From JANYLB01 sp963837715 (GTDB lineage Bacteria > Actinomycetota > Acidimicrobiia > IMCC26256 > JANYLB01): a stretch of DNA of 64,000 nt. Below the pieces are notes generated by a model that was not told the origin of the DNA, did no database searches, and saw only the letters and a program-made list of their open reading frames with translations. Where the stretch lies: NCBI GenBank assembly GCA_963837715.1, contig CAWIOF010000004.1, positions 1,054,001 through 1,118,000 of the forward strand, read 5' to 3'. Each line of letters opens with the position of its first letter. Position 1 is the stretch's first letter. Shown piece after piece: positions 26,755 to 35,687 of the stretch. A program made the position numbers and the translations under genes.

Positions 26755-27396
26755 GTGACAGCACACACGGAAGTCAAAGAGGCTGTGATCCCGCAACGAC
26801 GGAACCCAGCGGCGACACGCCGAGCCCTGCTCGACGCAACACTGTCGCTGCTCGCCGAACGGGGCGAGTCGGGCGTCCGCGTCACCGAGGTCGCTCGACG
26901 CGCAGGCACCACCACGGGTGCGATCTACTCGCATTTCCGCGACCGCGCCGAGCTGCTCGCCGCGGCCTACGTCGACAAGTTCGAGGGCGAGCTCTCGAAC
27001 GACATCGACAAGCTCGAAGCGCTGCTCGCCGGGGCGACCGATCGCGACTCCGCCGGCGCGGCCCTCCTCGAGCTGGTGATCGTCCCCGACGACGAGTTCC
27101 GTCGCGAGCGGCGCTGGCAACGAATCGAAGCGCTCGCCGCGACCCGACGCCACCCCGGTCTGCTCGAGGAGTTCGCCCGGATGCAGCAGGAGCTCGAGAC
27201 CCGGATGATCGCGGTGCTCGAACGGGCCCAGGTGCTGGGCTTGCTCGCCTCCGACCTCGACCTCCCGTCGGTCGCGGCGTTGCTGCAGGCGGTCCCGCTC
27301 GGTCTGGTGATCACCGATCTTGATCCCGACAACGCACCGGAACGCGATGCCTGGATCGCGCTCGTCGCGCGCATCGCCGGGTCCTTCGCGCCGTAG
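26755..27396 (+). CDS. TetR family transcriptional regulator
   Basis: 213 residues. N-terminal helix-turn-helix: LLDATLSLLAERGESGVRVTEVARRAGTTTGAIYSHFRDRAELLAAAY (about residues 23-70). The C-terminal helical ligand domain is variable, and its substrate is not predictable. GTG 26755 lies 126 bases from the divergent sulfotransferase operon start, the usual arrangement for TetR repressors; I saw no clean palindrome in that gap. Its end is two bases from the next gene. Confidence 0.9.
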   Translation: MTAHTEVKEAVIPQRRNPAATRRALLDATLSLLAERGESGVRVTEVARRAGTTTGAIYSHFRDRAELLAAAYVDKFEGELSNDIDKLEALLAGATDRDSAGAALLELVIVPDDEFRRERRWQRIEALAATRRHPGLLEEFARMQQELETRMIAVLERAQVLGLLASDLDLPSVAALLQAVPLGLVITDLDPDNAPERDAWIALVARIAGSFAP

Positions 27397-27398
27397 GG

Positions 27399-27794
27399 GT
27401 GGGAGCCTCGTCGGCGAACGACGCGCTCGCGAGGGTGCGCGAGCTCTGCCTCGCGCTCCCCGAGACCAACGAACGCCCGAGTCACGGAGCGCCGACGTTC
27501 TTCGTCCGCGACAAGAAGACGTTCGTGATGTTCCACGACGATCACCACGGCGACGGCCGCCTCGCGATCTGGTGTGCTGCGGCCTCCGGCGTGCAGGCCA
27601 CGCTCGTCGACGAGGAACCGCTCCGGTTCTTCGTCCCGCCCTACGTCGGGCACCGAGGCTGGGTGGGGGTGCGGCTCGACATCGATCCCGACTGGGACGA
27701 ATTGGCCGGGATCGTGGAGGATGCCTACCGACAGGTCGCGCCGAAGACGCTCGTGGCGAGACTCGACGCGGTGTCCGACGACAAGGGCGGCTGA
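27399..27794 (+). CDS. MmcQ/YjbR family DNA-binding-like protein
   Basis: 131-residue protein of the MmcQ/YjbR (CyaY-like fold) family: LPETNERPSHGAPTFFVRDKKTFVMF is the family's conserved N-terminal hairpin, and GHRGWVGVRLD with the C-terminal EDAYRQVAPKTLV complete it. The family's biochemical role is not established. GTG start two bases after the TetR stop; its TGA overlaps the ATG of the following SDR (TGATG), so the three genes form one transcription unit. Confidence 0.85.
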   Translation: MGASSANDALARVRELCLALPETNERPSHGAPTFFVRDKKTFVMFHDDHHGDGRLAIWCAAASGVQATLVDEEPLRFFVPPYVGHRGWVGVRLDIDPDWDELAGIVEDAYRQVAPKTLVARLDAVSDDKGG

Positions 27795-28564
27795 TGGACC
27801 GGGCGAAGCTCGACGGGTTGTTCGACCTCACGGGACGGGTGGCGATCGTCACCGGCGGGACAAGGGGGATCGGTCGCTCCATCGCGGAGGGGTTCACCGC
27901 CGCCGGTGCGAGCGTCGTGGTCGCGAGCCGCAAGGCGGAGGCCTGCGCGGAGACCGAGGCGCATCTGGTCGCGATGGGTGGCGCCGCCCTCGGCGTGCCC
28001 ACCCATCTCGGCGAGCTCGACGCGATCGACGCGCTCGTGGCCGCGACGGTCGATCGGTTCGGCCGCGTCGACATCGTGGTCAACAACGCCGCCACCGCCC
28101 TGGCCCAGCCGCTGGGGTCGTTCACGCCCGAAGCGTGGGAGAAGGTCTACGACGTCAACCTGCGCGGACCCGTCTTCCTGGTGCAGGCCGCGCTCCCGTA
28201 CCTCACCGAGAGCCCGGGCGCATCGGTGGTCAACGTCATCTCGGCCGGCGCCTTCCTCTTCTCGGCGCAGGTGTCGATGTACGCGGCCGCAAAGGCGGCC
28301 CTCATGTCGTTCACCCGCTCCATGGCTGCCGACTTCGCGCCCCGCGGGATCCGCGTGAACGCGATCGCACCCGGGACCGTCGACACCGACATGGTGCGCA
28401 ACACCGGCCCGGAGAGCGCGGCGATGATGGCGAATGCCGGCCTCATGCGCCGCGCGGCCGATCCCGACGAGATGGTGGGGCCCGCGTTGTTCCTCGCGTC
28501 CGATGCCGCGAGCTTCGTGACCGGCCAGGTCGTCCTGGCCGACGGTGGTCTCGTCCCGCACTGA
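27794..28564 (+). CDS. SDR family oxidoreductase
   Basis: 256-residue classical SDR: TGGTRGIGRSIAEGF cofactor loop, DIVVNNAATALAQPL, VNVISAGAFLFSAQVSMYAAAKAALMSF with catalytic Ser, Tyr and Lys, and FVTGQVVLADGG at the C-terminus. Asn of the NNAA motif is intact. Substrate unknown; the family resembles FabG-like or 2-hydroxyacyl dehydrogenases. ATG overlaps the MmcQ stop. Confidence 0.9.
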   Translation: MDRAKLDGLFDLTGRVAIVTGGTRGIGRSIAEGFTAAGASVVVASRKAEACAETEAHLVAMGGAALGVPTHLGELDAIDALVAATVDRFGRVDIVVNNAATALAQPLGSFTPEAWEKVYDVNLRGPVFLVQAALPYLTESPGASVVNVISAGAFLFSAQVSMYAAAKAALMSFTRSMAADFAPRGIRVNAIAPGTVDTDMVRNTGPESAAMMANAGLMRRAADPDEMVGPALFLASDAASFVTGQVVLADGGLVPH

Positions 28565-28594
28565 CGCGGGCGAGCAGAACGAGCACTCGAAACC

Positions 28595-29458
28595 ATGGCG
28601 ATCCTCCTCGGCCTCTGCGTCGCCGCCCTGATCGGCACGGCCGACTTCCTCGGTGGGTTCACCTCGCGCCGCTCGTCGACCGGCTCGGTGGTGTTCACGT
28701 CGCAGAGCATGTCGCTCGTCGTGTCGATCGCGGTCGTGTTGGTCTTCGCGGTCCCGCTCGCACCCACCCACGATCTCGTCATCGGCCTCGGGGTGGGTGT
28801 GGCCGCGATCATCGGGATCCCGTCGCTCTACCGGGGTCTCGCGGGTGGTCGGATGAGCGTGGTCGCATCGATCAGCGCGATCGGCACGGGGATCATCCCC
28901 GTGCTGTGGGCCCTGGTCCACGGCGAGCGGCCGAGCCTGCTCGCGCTCGTCGGTGCCTTCGTGGCGATCGGCGCGGTGATCCTCGTGGCGCGACCCGCTT
29001 CCGCCGACGCGCAGCCCGACGGGACCGACGTCCCGAAGCTGCGCCTCCCGGTCGAGCTCGCGTACAGCGTGGTCGCCGGAGTCGCCTTCGGTGTCGCGAC
29101 GACGCTCTTCTCCGAAGTGAGCAACGATGGCGGCCCGTGGACCGTCATCACGGCCCGACTCGTGACGGTACCGGTCGCGTTCATCGCGGTGGCACTGGTG
29201 CTCCGGGGTCCGTTGGTCCCGCACCGTCGTGATCTGCCGTTCGCGCTCGGCGTCGGGTGCGTCGAGGCGGTTGCGAACCTCGTGCTGATGTACGCGTTCC
29301 GCGATCACCTCACCTCGGTGGTGGCACCCGTCGCCGCGGTCTACCCGGCGGTGACGGTGCTCCTGGCCCGATCGTTTCTCGGCGAGCATCTCGGTCGGGT
29401 CCGTACCGCGGGCCTCGCCCTCACCCTCTTCGGCCTCGTCTTGATCGCGTCGGGCTGA
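28595..29458 (+). CDS. DMT superfamily transporter (EamA family)
   Basis: 287-residue membrane protein with about ten hydrophobic helices in two repeats, as in EamA/drug-metabolite transporters: LLGLCVAALIGTADFLGG at the N-terminus, SIAVVLVFAVPL, GTGIIPVLWALVHGERPS before the repeat junction, and VAPVAAVYPAVTVLLARSFLGEHLG in the second half, a very typical EamA segment. Likely exporter of an amino acid or small metabolite. It starts 30 bases after the SDR stop. Confidence 0.87.
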   Translation: MAILLGLCVAALIGTADFLGGFTSRRSSTGSVVFTSQSMSLVVSIAVVLVFAVPLAPTHDLVIGLGVGVAAIIGIPSLYRGLAGGRMSVVASISAIGTGIIPVLWALVHGERPSLLALVGAFVAIGAVILVARPASADAQPDGTDVPKLRLPVELAYSVVAGVAFGVATTLFSEVSNDGGPWTVITARLVTVPVAFIAVALVLRGPLVPHRRDLPFALGVGCVEAVANLVLMYAFRDHLTSVVAPVAAVYPAVTVLLARSFLGEHLGRVRTAGLALTLFGLVLIASG

Positions 29459-29553
29459 TCACCCATAGGCTCCCGCCCGAAGGACCTGCATGTGGAGCGA
29501 GCGGAGCCCGTACCGGCTCGGAGCGCGCCGACGAGCGAGTGGAGCAGTCGAGG

Positions 29554-30308
29554 ATGGAGAAGCTGATCTACCTCGTGTGGGGCGACGACGCGGCGCCGCG
29601 AGCCGTTGCGGGCCCATCTGCTCGACGAGGTCGGGCCGGCGCTGCTCGGGCTCGGGGCCCGCGGGGTCACGGTGAACGTGCACGACGACGCGGCCGCCGA
29701 GGCACCGGCGCCCGTCCCCACGCCCGACGACGAATCACCACTCCTCGCCGAGGTGTCGGTCTGGGTCGATGCCTACGACCGCCGGGGTCCGTTCGAAGCG
29801 CTGCTCACCGAGCCGCGCGCCGAGGTCGGCGACTTCGCGGTCGCCGGGTACCTGGTCGTCGAGTCGCTCTACGACGACTACGGCACGACCGAGTGGTCGC
29901 CGCCCCGCGACTGGCCCGACGGGCAACGCTCACCCGGTGTGCTCACGGTCGGTCTCATCCACCGACCGGGTGGTCTCGGCTACGACGAGTGGATCGAGCG
30001 CTGGCACGGGACGCAGTCGCCCCGGTCGGGCGAGATCCAGCCCCGCACCCGCTACGTGCGCAACGAGGTCGTCCGCGCGCTCACCCCCGGAGCCCCCGAG
30101 GTGCACGGCATCGTCGAAGAGGGCTGGCCGTCGGCCGGGCACGTAGCCGACCCGATGTTGTTCTTCAACACCGGTGGCGATCCCGACGCGCTCGGGTCCG
30201 CTCGTCGACGAGATGTTGGCGAACGTGAACGCGTGCCTCGACCTCGCCCGGTTCCGGAGCTCGACCATGAGCGAGTACTTCGTGCAGTCGTCGGAGCCGG
30301 GGTCGTAG
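29554..30308 (+). CDS. EthD-like dimeric alpha-beta barrel protein (two frameshifts)
   Basis: 250 residues when corrected. Starts MEKLIYLVWGDD with an AGG just upstream. Later VLTVGLIHRPGGLGYDEWIERWHGTQSPRSGEIQPRTRYVRNEV is the EthD-type barrel (strand, then a His in the WHGTQS turn), and the C-terminus is FRSSTMSEYFVQSSEPGS. Frame changes near 29600 and 30198 are one-base insertions by this reading. EthD-like proteins are small ring-modifying or accessory enzymes; the role here is unknown. The TAG is directly followed by the ATG of the next gene. Confidence 0.72.
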
Positions 30309-31445
30309 ATGCTCAGTAGCCCCGACGAGACGCTGCGCCACCAACTCCCGACGACGTTCGATCACGTCGGCACGAGCGATCCCCGCTTCTACGACCGCTT
30401 CTTCTTCGGCATCCACGACCCCGAGGGGCGCCTCTCGCTCCACATCGGGCTCGGGCTCTACACGAACATGAACGTGATGGACGGCTACGTCGCCGCGCTG
30501 GTACCCCGGGTCGACGCGGGGGCCGACCAGCACAACCTCCGCATGAGCCGGGCGCTGCGTCCCGACATCGACCGCGTCGGCATCGGCACGTACACGATCG
30601 AGATCCTCGAGCCGTTCGTGCGGTCGCGGGTGTCGCTCCCCGGCGGTGAGCACCCCGTCGCGCTCGAGCTCGAGTGGACGGCGACGGCCCCCGCCAAGGA
30701 GGAGGAACACCACTTCCGTCGGCTGCGTGGTCGCGTCGCGGCCGACTACCACCGGTACACCATCGTCGGCGAGGCCTCCGGCTGGGTGGAGCTCGCGGGC
30801 ACGCGTTACGACGTCGACCGCTGGTTCGGCGCGCGCGACCACTCGTGGGGTGTGCGCGAGCAGGTCGCGGGACCCGAGCCGGTCACCGGTCCGCCCGGCT
30901 TCGGGATGGAAGGGTTCGGGTACGTCTTCTCCTGGCTCCCGTTCCAGTGCGGCGACCTCCGCGGCCACGTGCAGCTCCAGACGCTCGGCGACGGCACGGT
31001 GATCTACCGCGACGGCATCATCCACGGCCTCGACGCGGCCGCGGAGACGATCGTCGACGTGACCCACGAGGTCGACTTCCATCCGGGGACGCGGCAGTTC
31101 TCCCAGATCCGCGCCGTGTGGACGACTGCGAGCGGCCGGATCCTCGACGTGGTGATCGAGCCGCTGTCGCGACCGTTCTCGATGGATGGAACCGGGTACG
31201 ACTGGGGCTTCGCCGACGGTCAGGGCCTCGGCGTGTACCGCGGCGAGCATCACGTGGAGACCGACGTCTACGACCTCTCCGACCCGGAGGCGGTGGTGCG
31301 CCCCGATGGTGAGGTGCGACGCCCGATGCACCGCGAGACCCCCGTCCGGGTGGTCATCTCCAGCCGCGACGGCGCTGAGCACCGTGGCGTCGGCCACCAG
31401 GTGTTCGTCGTGAGCGGGCCGGTTCCGGCGCTCGGACTGGCGTAG
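30309..31445 (+). CDS. CrtC/AttH lipocalin-like protein (DUF7064/DUF7065-type)
   Basis: 378 residues, made of two lipocalin-like beta-barrel halves. ARDHSWGVREQ near residue 178 and GLGLYTNMNVMDGYVA near residue 50 are shared with the paralogue at 34492 (RDHSWGVRYD; GLGKYTNRNVMDAYAG). Members of this group include hydroxyneurosporene synthase (CrtC, a carotenoid hydratase) and AttH. Here the substrate is unknown; a hydrophobic molecule is expected. Starts at the base after the EthD-like stop, so the two are coupled. Confidence 0.75.
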   Translation: MLSSPDETLRHQLPTTFDHVGTSDPRFYDRFFFGIHDPEGRLSLHIGLGLYTNMNVMDGYVAALVPRVDAGADQHNLRMSRALRPDIDRVGIGTYTIEILEPFVRSRVSLPGGEHPVALELEWTATAPAKEEEHHFRRLRGRVAADYHRYTIVGEASGWVELAGTRYDVDRWFGARDHSWGVREQVAGPEPVTGPPGFGMEGFGYVFSWLPFQCGDLRGHVQLQTLGDGTVIYRDGIIHGLDAAAETIVDVTHEVDFHPGTRQFSQIRAVWTTASGRILDVVIEPLSRPFSMDGTGYDWGFADGQGLGVYRGEHHVETDVYDLSDPEAVVRPDGEVRRPMHRETPVRVVISSRDGAEHRGVGHQVFVVSGPVPALGLA

Positions 31446-31474
31446 CCCGGGAGGCTGCGCCGGGCCGGCCTGGG

Positions 31475-32848
31475 TCAGAGGGGCTGGTTGGCGTGGCGCC
31501 GCTGGGGCTGGTGGTCGCGCTTGGTCGAGAAGCGGGCGAGCGCGCCGGCGAGGAGCCGACGGGTGTCGACGGGGTCGATCACCTCGTCGACGTAGCCGCG
31601 TCGCTCCGCGACCTGCGGGTTGAGGAACGCGGCTTCGTACTCCGACTCCAGCTCCTGGCGACGCTCGAGCGGCCCGGGCTCGGCCTCCGCGAGGCGCAGT
31701 TCGCGACCGTGGAGGATCTGCACGGCGCCCGACGCGCCCATCACCGCGATCTGTGCTCCCGGCCACGCCGCGCACCAGTCGTTGCCGATCCCGCGGGAGT
31801 CCATCACGATGTACGCACCGCCGTAGGCCTTGCGGAGCACGATGCCGAGTCGGGGGACGGTGGCCGCCGCGTACGCATGGACCAACTGCGCGCCGTACCG
31901 GATGATGCCGCGCCACTCGAGATCTCGGCCCGGTTCGTAGCCGGGCGTGTCGACGAAGGTCACGATCGGCAGGTTGAACGCGTCGCACGACTGCACGAAC
32001 CGCGCGCCCTTGAGGGACGCCGCGATGTCGAGCGTGCCGGCGCGGGCGCGCGGCTGGTTCGCGACCACGCCGATGGGCCGGCCACCGAGCCGCCCGTACC
32101 CGATGACGAGGTTCGGTGCGTGGTGCGGATGCAGCTCGAGGAAGGAGTCGGCGTCGACGACGTCGTCGATCACGTCGATCACGTTGTAGGAACGGGTCGC
32201 CTCGAGCGGAACGGTCGCCTCCGCGCGCGACGTCGACCGGTCGACCGGGTCGGGGCAGGGGGCGAGGGGAGGGTCGTCGAGGTGGTGATCCGGGAGGTAC
32301 TCGAGGAGGTGCGCGAGGGTGTCGAGGAGGTCGTCGTCGTGCACCACGAGCGTGGCCAGCCCCGAGGTCGTGGCGTGGACCGTTGCCCCGCCGAGACTGA
32401 TGGCGTCGGTCGACTCCGCGGTGAACGCCCGGATCTGATCGGGCGCGGTCACGTAGGCGAACGACTCGGCGGTCATCACGACGTGGTCGGCGAGGCCGAG
32501 GAGCAGCGCCGGCCCCGAGACGCATGCTCCGGTCACGCCCATGATGATCGGTACGACGCCCGACAGTCCGGCGAGCACCCGGGCGAACCGGCCCCAGGCG
32601 TGCAACGCCGACACGCCTTCGGTGATGTCGGCGCCCGATGAGTCGACGGTGATGACGAGCGGCAGACCGAGGTCGCCCGCGATCCGAGCCGCGCGCTCGA
32701 TGACCGCGCCCGACGCGCTGTCGATCGCGCCGTGGCGTGCGCCACCCTCGATCTCGACCAGCACGACCCGCCTGCGGTCGAGCTCGTAGATGAACGCGCG
32801 CACGGCATCGCTGAGTCCGCCGACGATGGGTGTGGCGGTGAAGATCAC
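31475..32848 (-). CDS. Acyl-CoA carboxylase, carboxyltransferase (beta) subunit
   Basis: 457-residue carboxyltransferase of the PccB/AccD family: tandem crotonase-like halves, with VSGPALLLGLADHVVM and FVDTPGYEPGRDLEWRGIIRYGAQLVHAYA carrying the CoA/biotin-pocket glycines, and VLRKAYGGAYIVMDSRGIGND. It transfers CO2 from carboxybiotin to an acyl-CoA. It is shorter than usual at the N-terminus (starts VIFTATPIVGG; about 50 residues less than typical), and no biotin carboxylase or biotin carrier gene lies in the window, so the partner is encoded elsewhere. GTG at 32848. Confidence 0.86.
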   Translation of the reverse strand: MIFTATPIVGGLSDAVRAFIYELDRRRVVLVEIEGGARHGAIDSASGAVIERAARIAGDLGLPLVITVDSSGADITEGVSALHAWGRFARVLAGLSGVVPIIMGVTGACVSGPALLLGLADHVVMTAESFAYVTAPDQIRAFTAESTDAISLGGATVHATTSGLATLVVHDDDLLDTLAHLLEYLPDHHLDDPPLAPCPDPVDRSTSRAEATVPLEATRSYNVIDVIDDVVDADSFLELHPHHAPNLVIGYGRLGGRPIGVVANQPRARAGTLDIAASLKGARFVQSCDAFNLPIVTFVDTPGYEPGRDLEWRGIIRYGAQLVHAYAAATVPRLGIVLRKAYGGAYIVMDSRGIGNDWCAAWPGAQIAVMGASGAVQILHGRELRLAEAEPGPLERRQELESEYEAAFLNPQVAERRGYVDEVIDPVDTRRLLAGALARFSTKRDHQPQRRHANQPL

Positions 32849-32870
32849 GAGCGTCGGACTCGGGGCGGGG

Positions 32871-33252
32871 TCATCGCGTTACTCCGCGGTCCAGGGGGAT
32901 CACGAGGACGCGCTGGTCTCCTGCCGCGTGGGTGGTGACGTGACCACGTCCCGCGAGATCCTCCACGAGCACGGTCGCGCCGGGATCGAGCTCGCGCCCG
33001 GTCGCCGTCGCTCGTCTCGATCGTCACCGAGCCGGTGAGGAACGTCACGAGCTGACGACGGGGTCCCGTGTGCCACGCGGGTGCCTGCTGTCCGGCTTTG
33101 ACGGTCACGAAGTGCAGACGGTCCACGCGGATCGGGTCGGAGACGACGAGCGGAGCGACTCCCGGCTCCGCCGGTGTGAGGTCTTCGGCCAGCGTGACGG
33201 CTTCGAGATGGGATTGTCCGTCGTCGTCGGCCCAGATCCGGAGGTAGTGCAC
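32871..33252 (-). CDS. Cupin-domain protein (one frameshift)
   Basis: 126 residues when corrected. Motif 1 region APAWHTGPRRQLVTFLTGSVTIE and motif 2 GRELDPGATVLVEDLAGRGHVTTH indicate a cupin barrel; the second lies in a different frame because of one extra base near 33000. Starts at GTG 33252 (VHYLRIWADDDG). Upstream of the carboxyltransferase on the same strand and probably cotranscribed. A regulatory or small-molecule-binding role is likely; no specific function can be given. Confidence 0.75.
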
Positions 33253-33341
33253 GGGAGCATCATCGCCGCTGGTGACGCGCGTCCCCGGTCATCTCGAGGC
33301 GAAGAGGTCGGGAAAGCTGGCGCGCGTCGGGTTCAGGCTGG

Positions 33342-33347
33342 TAGTCA
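33342..33347 (+). promoter_or_regulatory. Candidate -10 box (TAGTCA), leaderless
   Basis: TAGTCA followed by CGGGTC and then the ATG of the phosphotransferase at 33354: a TAnnnN-N6-start arrangement with no Shine-Dalgarno sequence. The last base departs from TAnnnT, so confidence is modest. Confidence 0.35.
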
Positions 33348-33353
33348 CGGGTC

Positions 33354-34495
33354 ATGGCCGAGGTGGAACGTGAGACCGAGAAGCCGAAGACCTCCACCCG
33401 GGAGCTCGACGACGTCCGTACCGCGCTCACCGCCTGGCTCGCGAACCAGCTCCCCGCCGACGCCGGTCCCCAGCTCGGTGAGCTCTCGACGCCCACGAGC
33501 GGTGGTATGTCGAGCGAGACGGTGCTCTTCGACGCGACCTGGAACGAATCGGGACGGGGCGGGACCCGTTCTCTCGTCGCCCGCCTCGCCCCGGAAGACT
33601 CCGCGGTTCCGGTGTTTCCCCGGTACGACCTCGATCGTCAGGCCCGGGTGATCCGACTCGTCGGTGAGCGCACCGACGTTCCCGTGCCGCGGGTGCGGTG
33701 GTTCGAGCCCGACCCGACGCCGCTCGGATCGCCGTTCATCGTCATGGACCGGGTCGAAGGTGCCGCCCCACCCGACGTCATGCCCTACAACTTCGGCAGC
33801 TGGCTGATGGACGCATCGCTCGAAGACCAGCGGCGGCTCCAGGACGCATCGGTGCGGATCCTCGCCGAGATCCACGGCGTCGAGGCGACCGACGACGAGC
33901 TCGCGTTCCTCGACGGTCGACGCGCCGGGCGACACGCCGCTCCGTCGGCACGTGAACGACCTGGCCGCGTACTACGAGTGGGTGCGCGGCGACGATCTCC
34001 GCGTGCCGGTGATCGAGGCCGGCTTCGCGTGGATCGAGGCCCACTGGCCCGAACCTCCGGGCACGGAGCTCGAGACGGTCATCAGCTGGGGCGACTCGCG
34101 GATCGGCAACATCCTCTACCGCGACTTCGAGCCGGTGGCGGTGCTCGACTGGGAGATGGCCGCGGTCGGGCCGCGCGAGGTCGACATCGGCTGGATGATC
34201 TTCATCCACGACTTCTTCGAGCACGTCGCGCAGCAGATCGAGTTGCCGGGCATGCCGCACTTCATGCGCCGCGACGATGTCGCCGCCACCTACGAGGCGG
34301 CCTCCGGGGTCGCGCCGCGCAACCTCGAGTTCTACGAGCTGTACGCCGCACTGCGCCACGCGATCGTGATGGCCCGGGTCACGCTGCGCGGCGATCCACT
34401 TCGGCGAGCAGGAGATGCCCGCCGATCCCGACGAGCTCGTGCTGCACCGCGTGCTCCTGCGCGAGATGATCAGTGGGAACGGGAGGGGCGCGTGA
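33354..34495 (+). CDS. Phosphotransferase family protein, ACAD10/APH-like kinase (two frameshifts)
   Basis: 379 residues when corrected. Kinase-like fold of the aminoglycoside phosphotransferase/choline-kinase type: ISWGDSRIGNILYRDFEPVAVLDWEMA holds the catalytic loop (Asp, Asn) and the metal-binding Asp of the DFG-like DWE motif; GWMIFIHDFFEH follows. Close relatives occur in acyl-CoA dehydrogenase (ACAD10-like) contexts and may phosphorylate a hydroxyacyl compound; the substrate is unknown here. Frame changes near 33922 and 34390, each one extra base. TGA overlaps the GTG of the next gene (GTGA). Confidence 0.83.
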
Positions 34496-35662
34496 CCACG
34501 ATCGGACCCCTGATCCCGGCCGACGAGGGCTTCTCGCACCAGATCCCCGACACGTTCGCGTCGGTGAGCTCGAGCGATCCGTCGTGGACCGAGAAGGTCT
34601 GCGCGATGGCTGCGGCGCGCGACGGGAGCCTCCAACTCGGCTTCGGGCTCGGCAAGTACACCAACCGCAACGTGATGGACGCGTACGCGGGGATCTCGCG
34701 CGGCGTCGAGCAGGTGACGGTGCGGTCGAGCCGCCGCCTCGCGCCGGAGCCGGAGCTCACCGTGATCGGTCCGATCCGGTACGAGGTGCTCGAACCGATG
34801 CAGCGGGTCCGCTTCGCGCTCGATGCCAACGATGCCCAACCGATCGCGTTCGACTGGGTCTTCGAAGCCGCGGTGCCGCCGTTCCTCGAGGATCGTACGA
34901 ACACCCGCGCCGGGTACCGCGTGTCGTCGGACCTCGTGCGCTACCACCAGATCGGCGTCGGCTCGGGGTGGGTCGAGATCGACGGTGAACGCACCGAGTT
35001 CGACTCGCGACTCGTGGGTGTCGACCCGCGACCACTCCTGGGGTGTCCGCTACGACGTCGGCCAGCCCCTCACCGACACCGAGCCGTTCGACATGCTCGC
35101 GATCCCCGGTGTGTCGTTCGCGATGATCTGGTCGCCGATCCTGATGGAACGGGCCGACGGTTCCCGGTACGGGATGATGCTGCACTACCAGATCGTCTCC
35201 GCGCCCGGGTACGGCAGCAAGAAGGTCATGGGTGGCATCGAGCAGCCCGACGGCCGCTACGATCCCTGGTCCGACCTCGAGCCCGACCTCACCTTCGATC
35301 CGGTGAACCGGCGTCTCCGTGGGGGTCGCGTCTTCGCCACGACCGCCGACGGCACGGTTCGCCAGCTCGACATCGAAGTCGTGTCCGACACCGGCTTCCA
35401 CCTCGGCGCCGGTCTCTACTTCGGCTTCGACGGGCATCACCACGGCGAATGGCGCGGCGACCTCCACGTCGAGGGCGAACGCATCCCCGACTGCAGCGAC
35501 CGCGCCGCGGCCGAGCGCCTCCACCAGATCCGCGACACCGTCGTCCGGGTGACCGACACCAGCCCCGAAGGCGGTGGCGCCGTCGGCTACGGCAACTGCC
35601 AGCCGATCATCACCGGCGGCGTCGCCGAGCTCGGCCTCACCGCCGACACCACCTTCATCTAG
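34492..35662 (+). CDS. CrtC/AttH lipocalin-like protein, paralogue (one frameshift)
   Basis: 389 residues when corrected at about 35030, where one extra C separates GVD from RDHSWGVRYD. Paralogue of the protein at 30309, sharing LGFGLGKYTNRNVMDAYAG-like and RDHSW signatures; the last 100 residues include GFHLGAGLYFGFDGHHHGEW, rich in His, not seen in the other copy. Function unknown; lipocalin-like hydratase or binding role inferred from family. GTG overlaps the phosphotransferase stop, so the pair is coupled. Confidence 0.75.
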
Positions 35663-35687
35663 CCGCGAGAGAGCCCGTCGAACTGAG

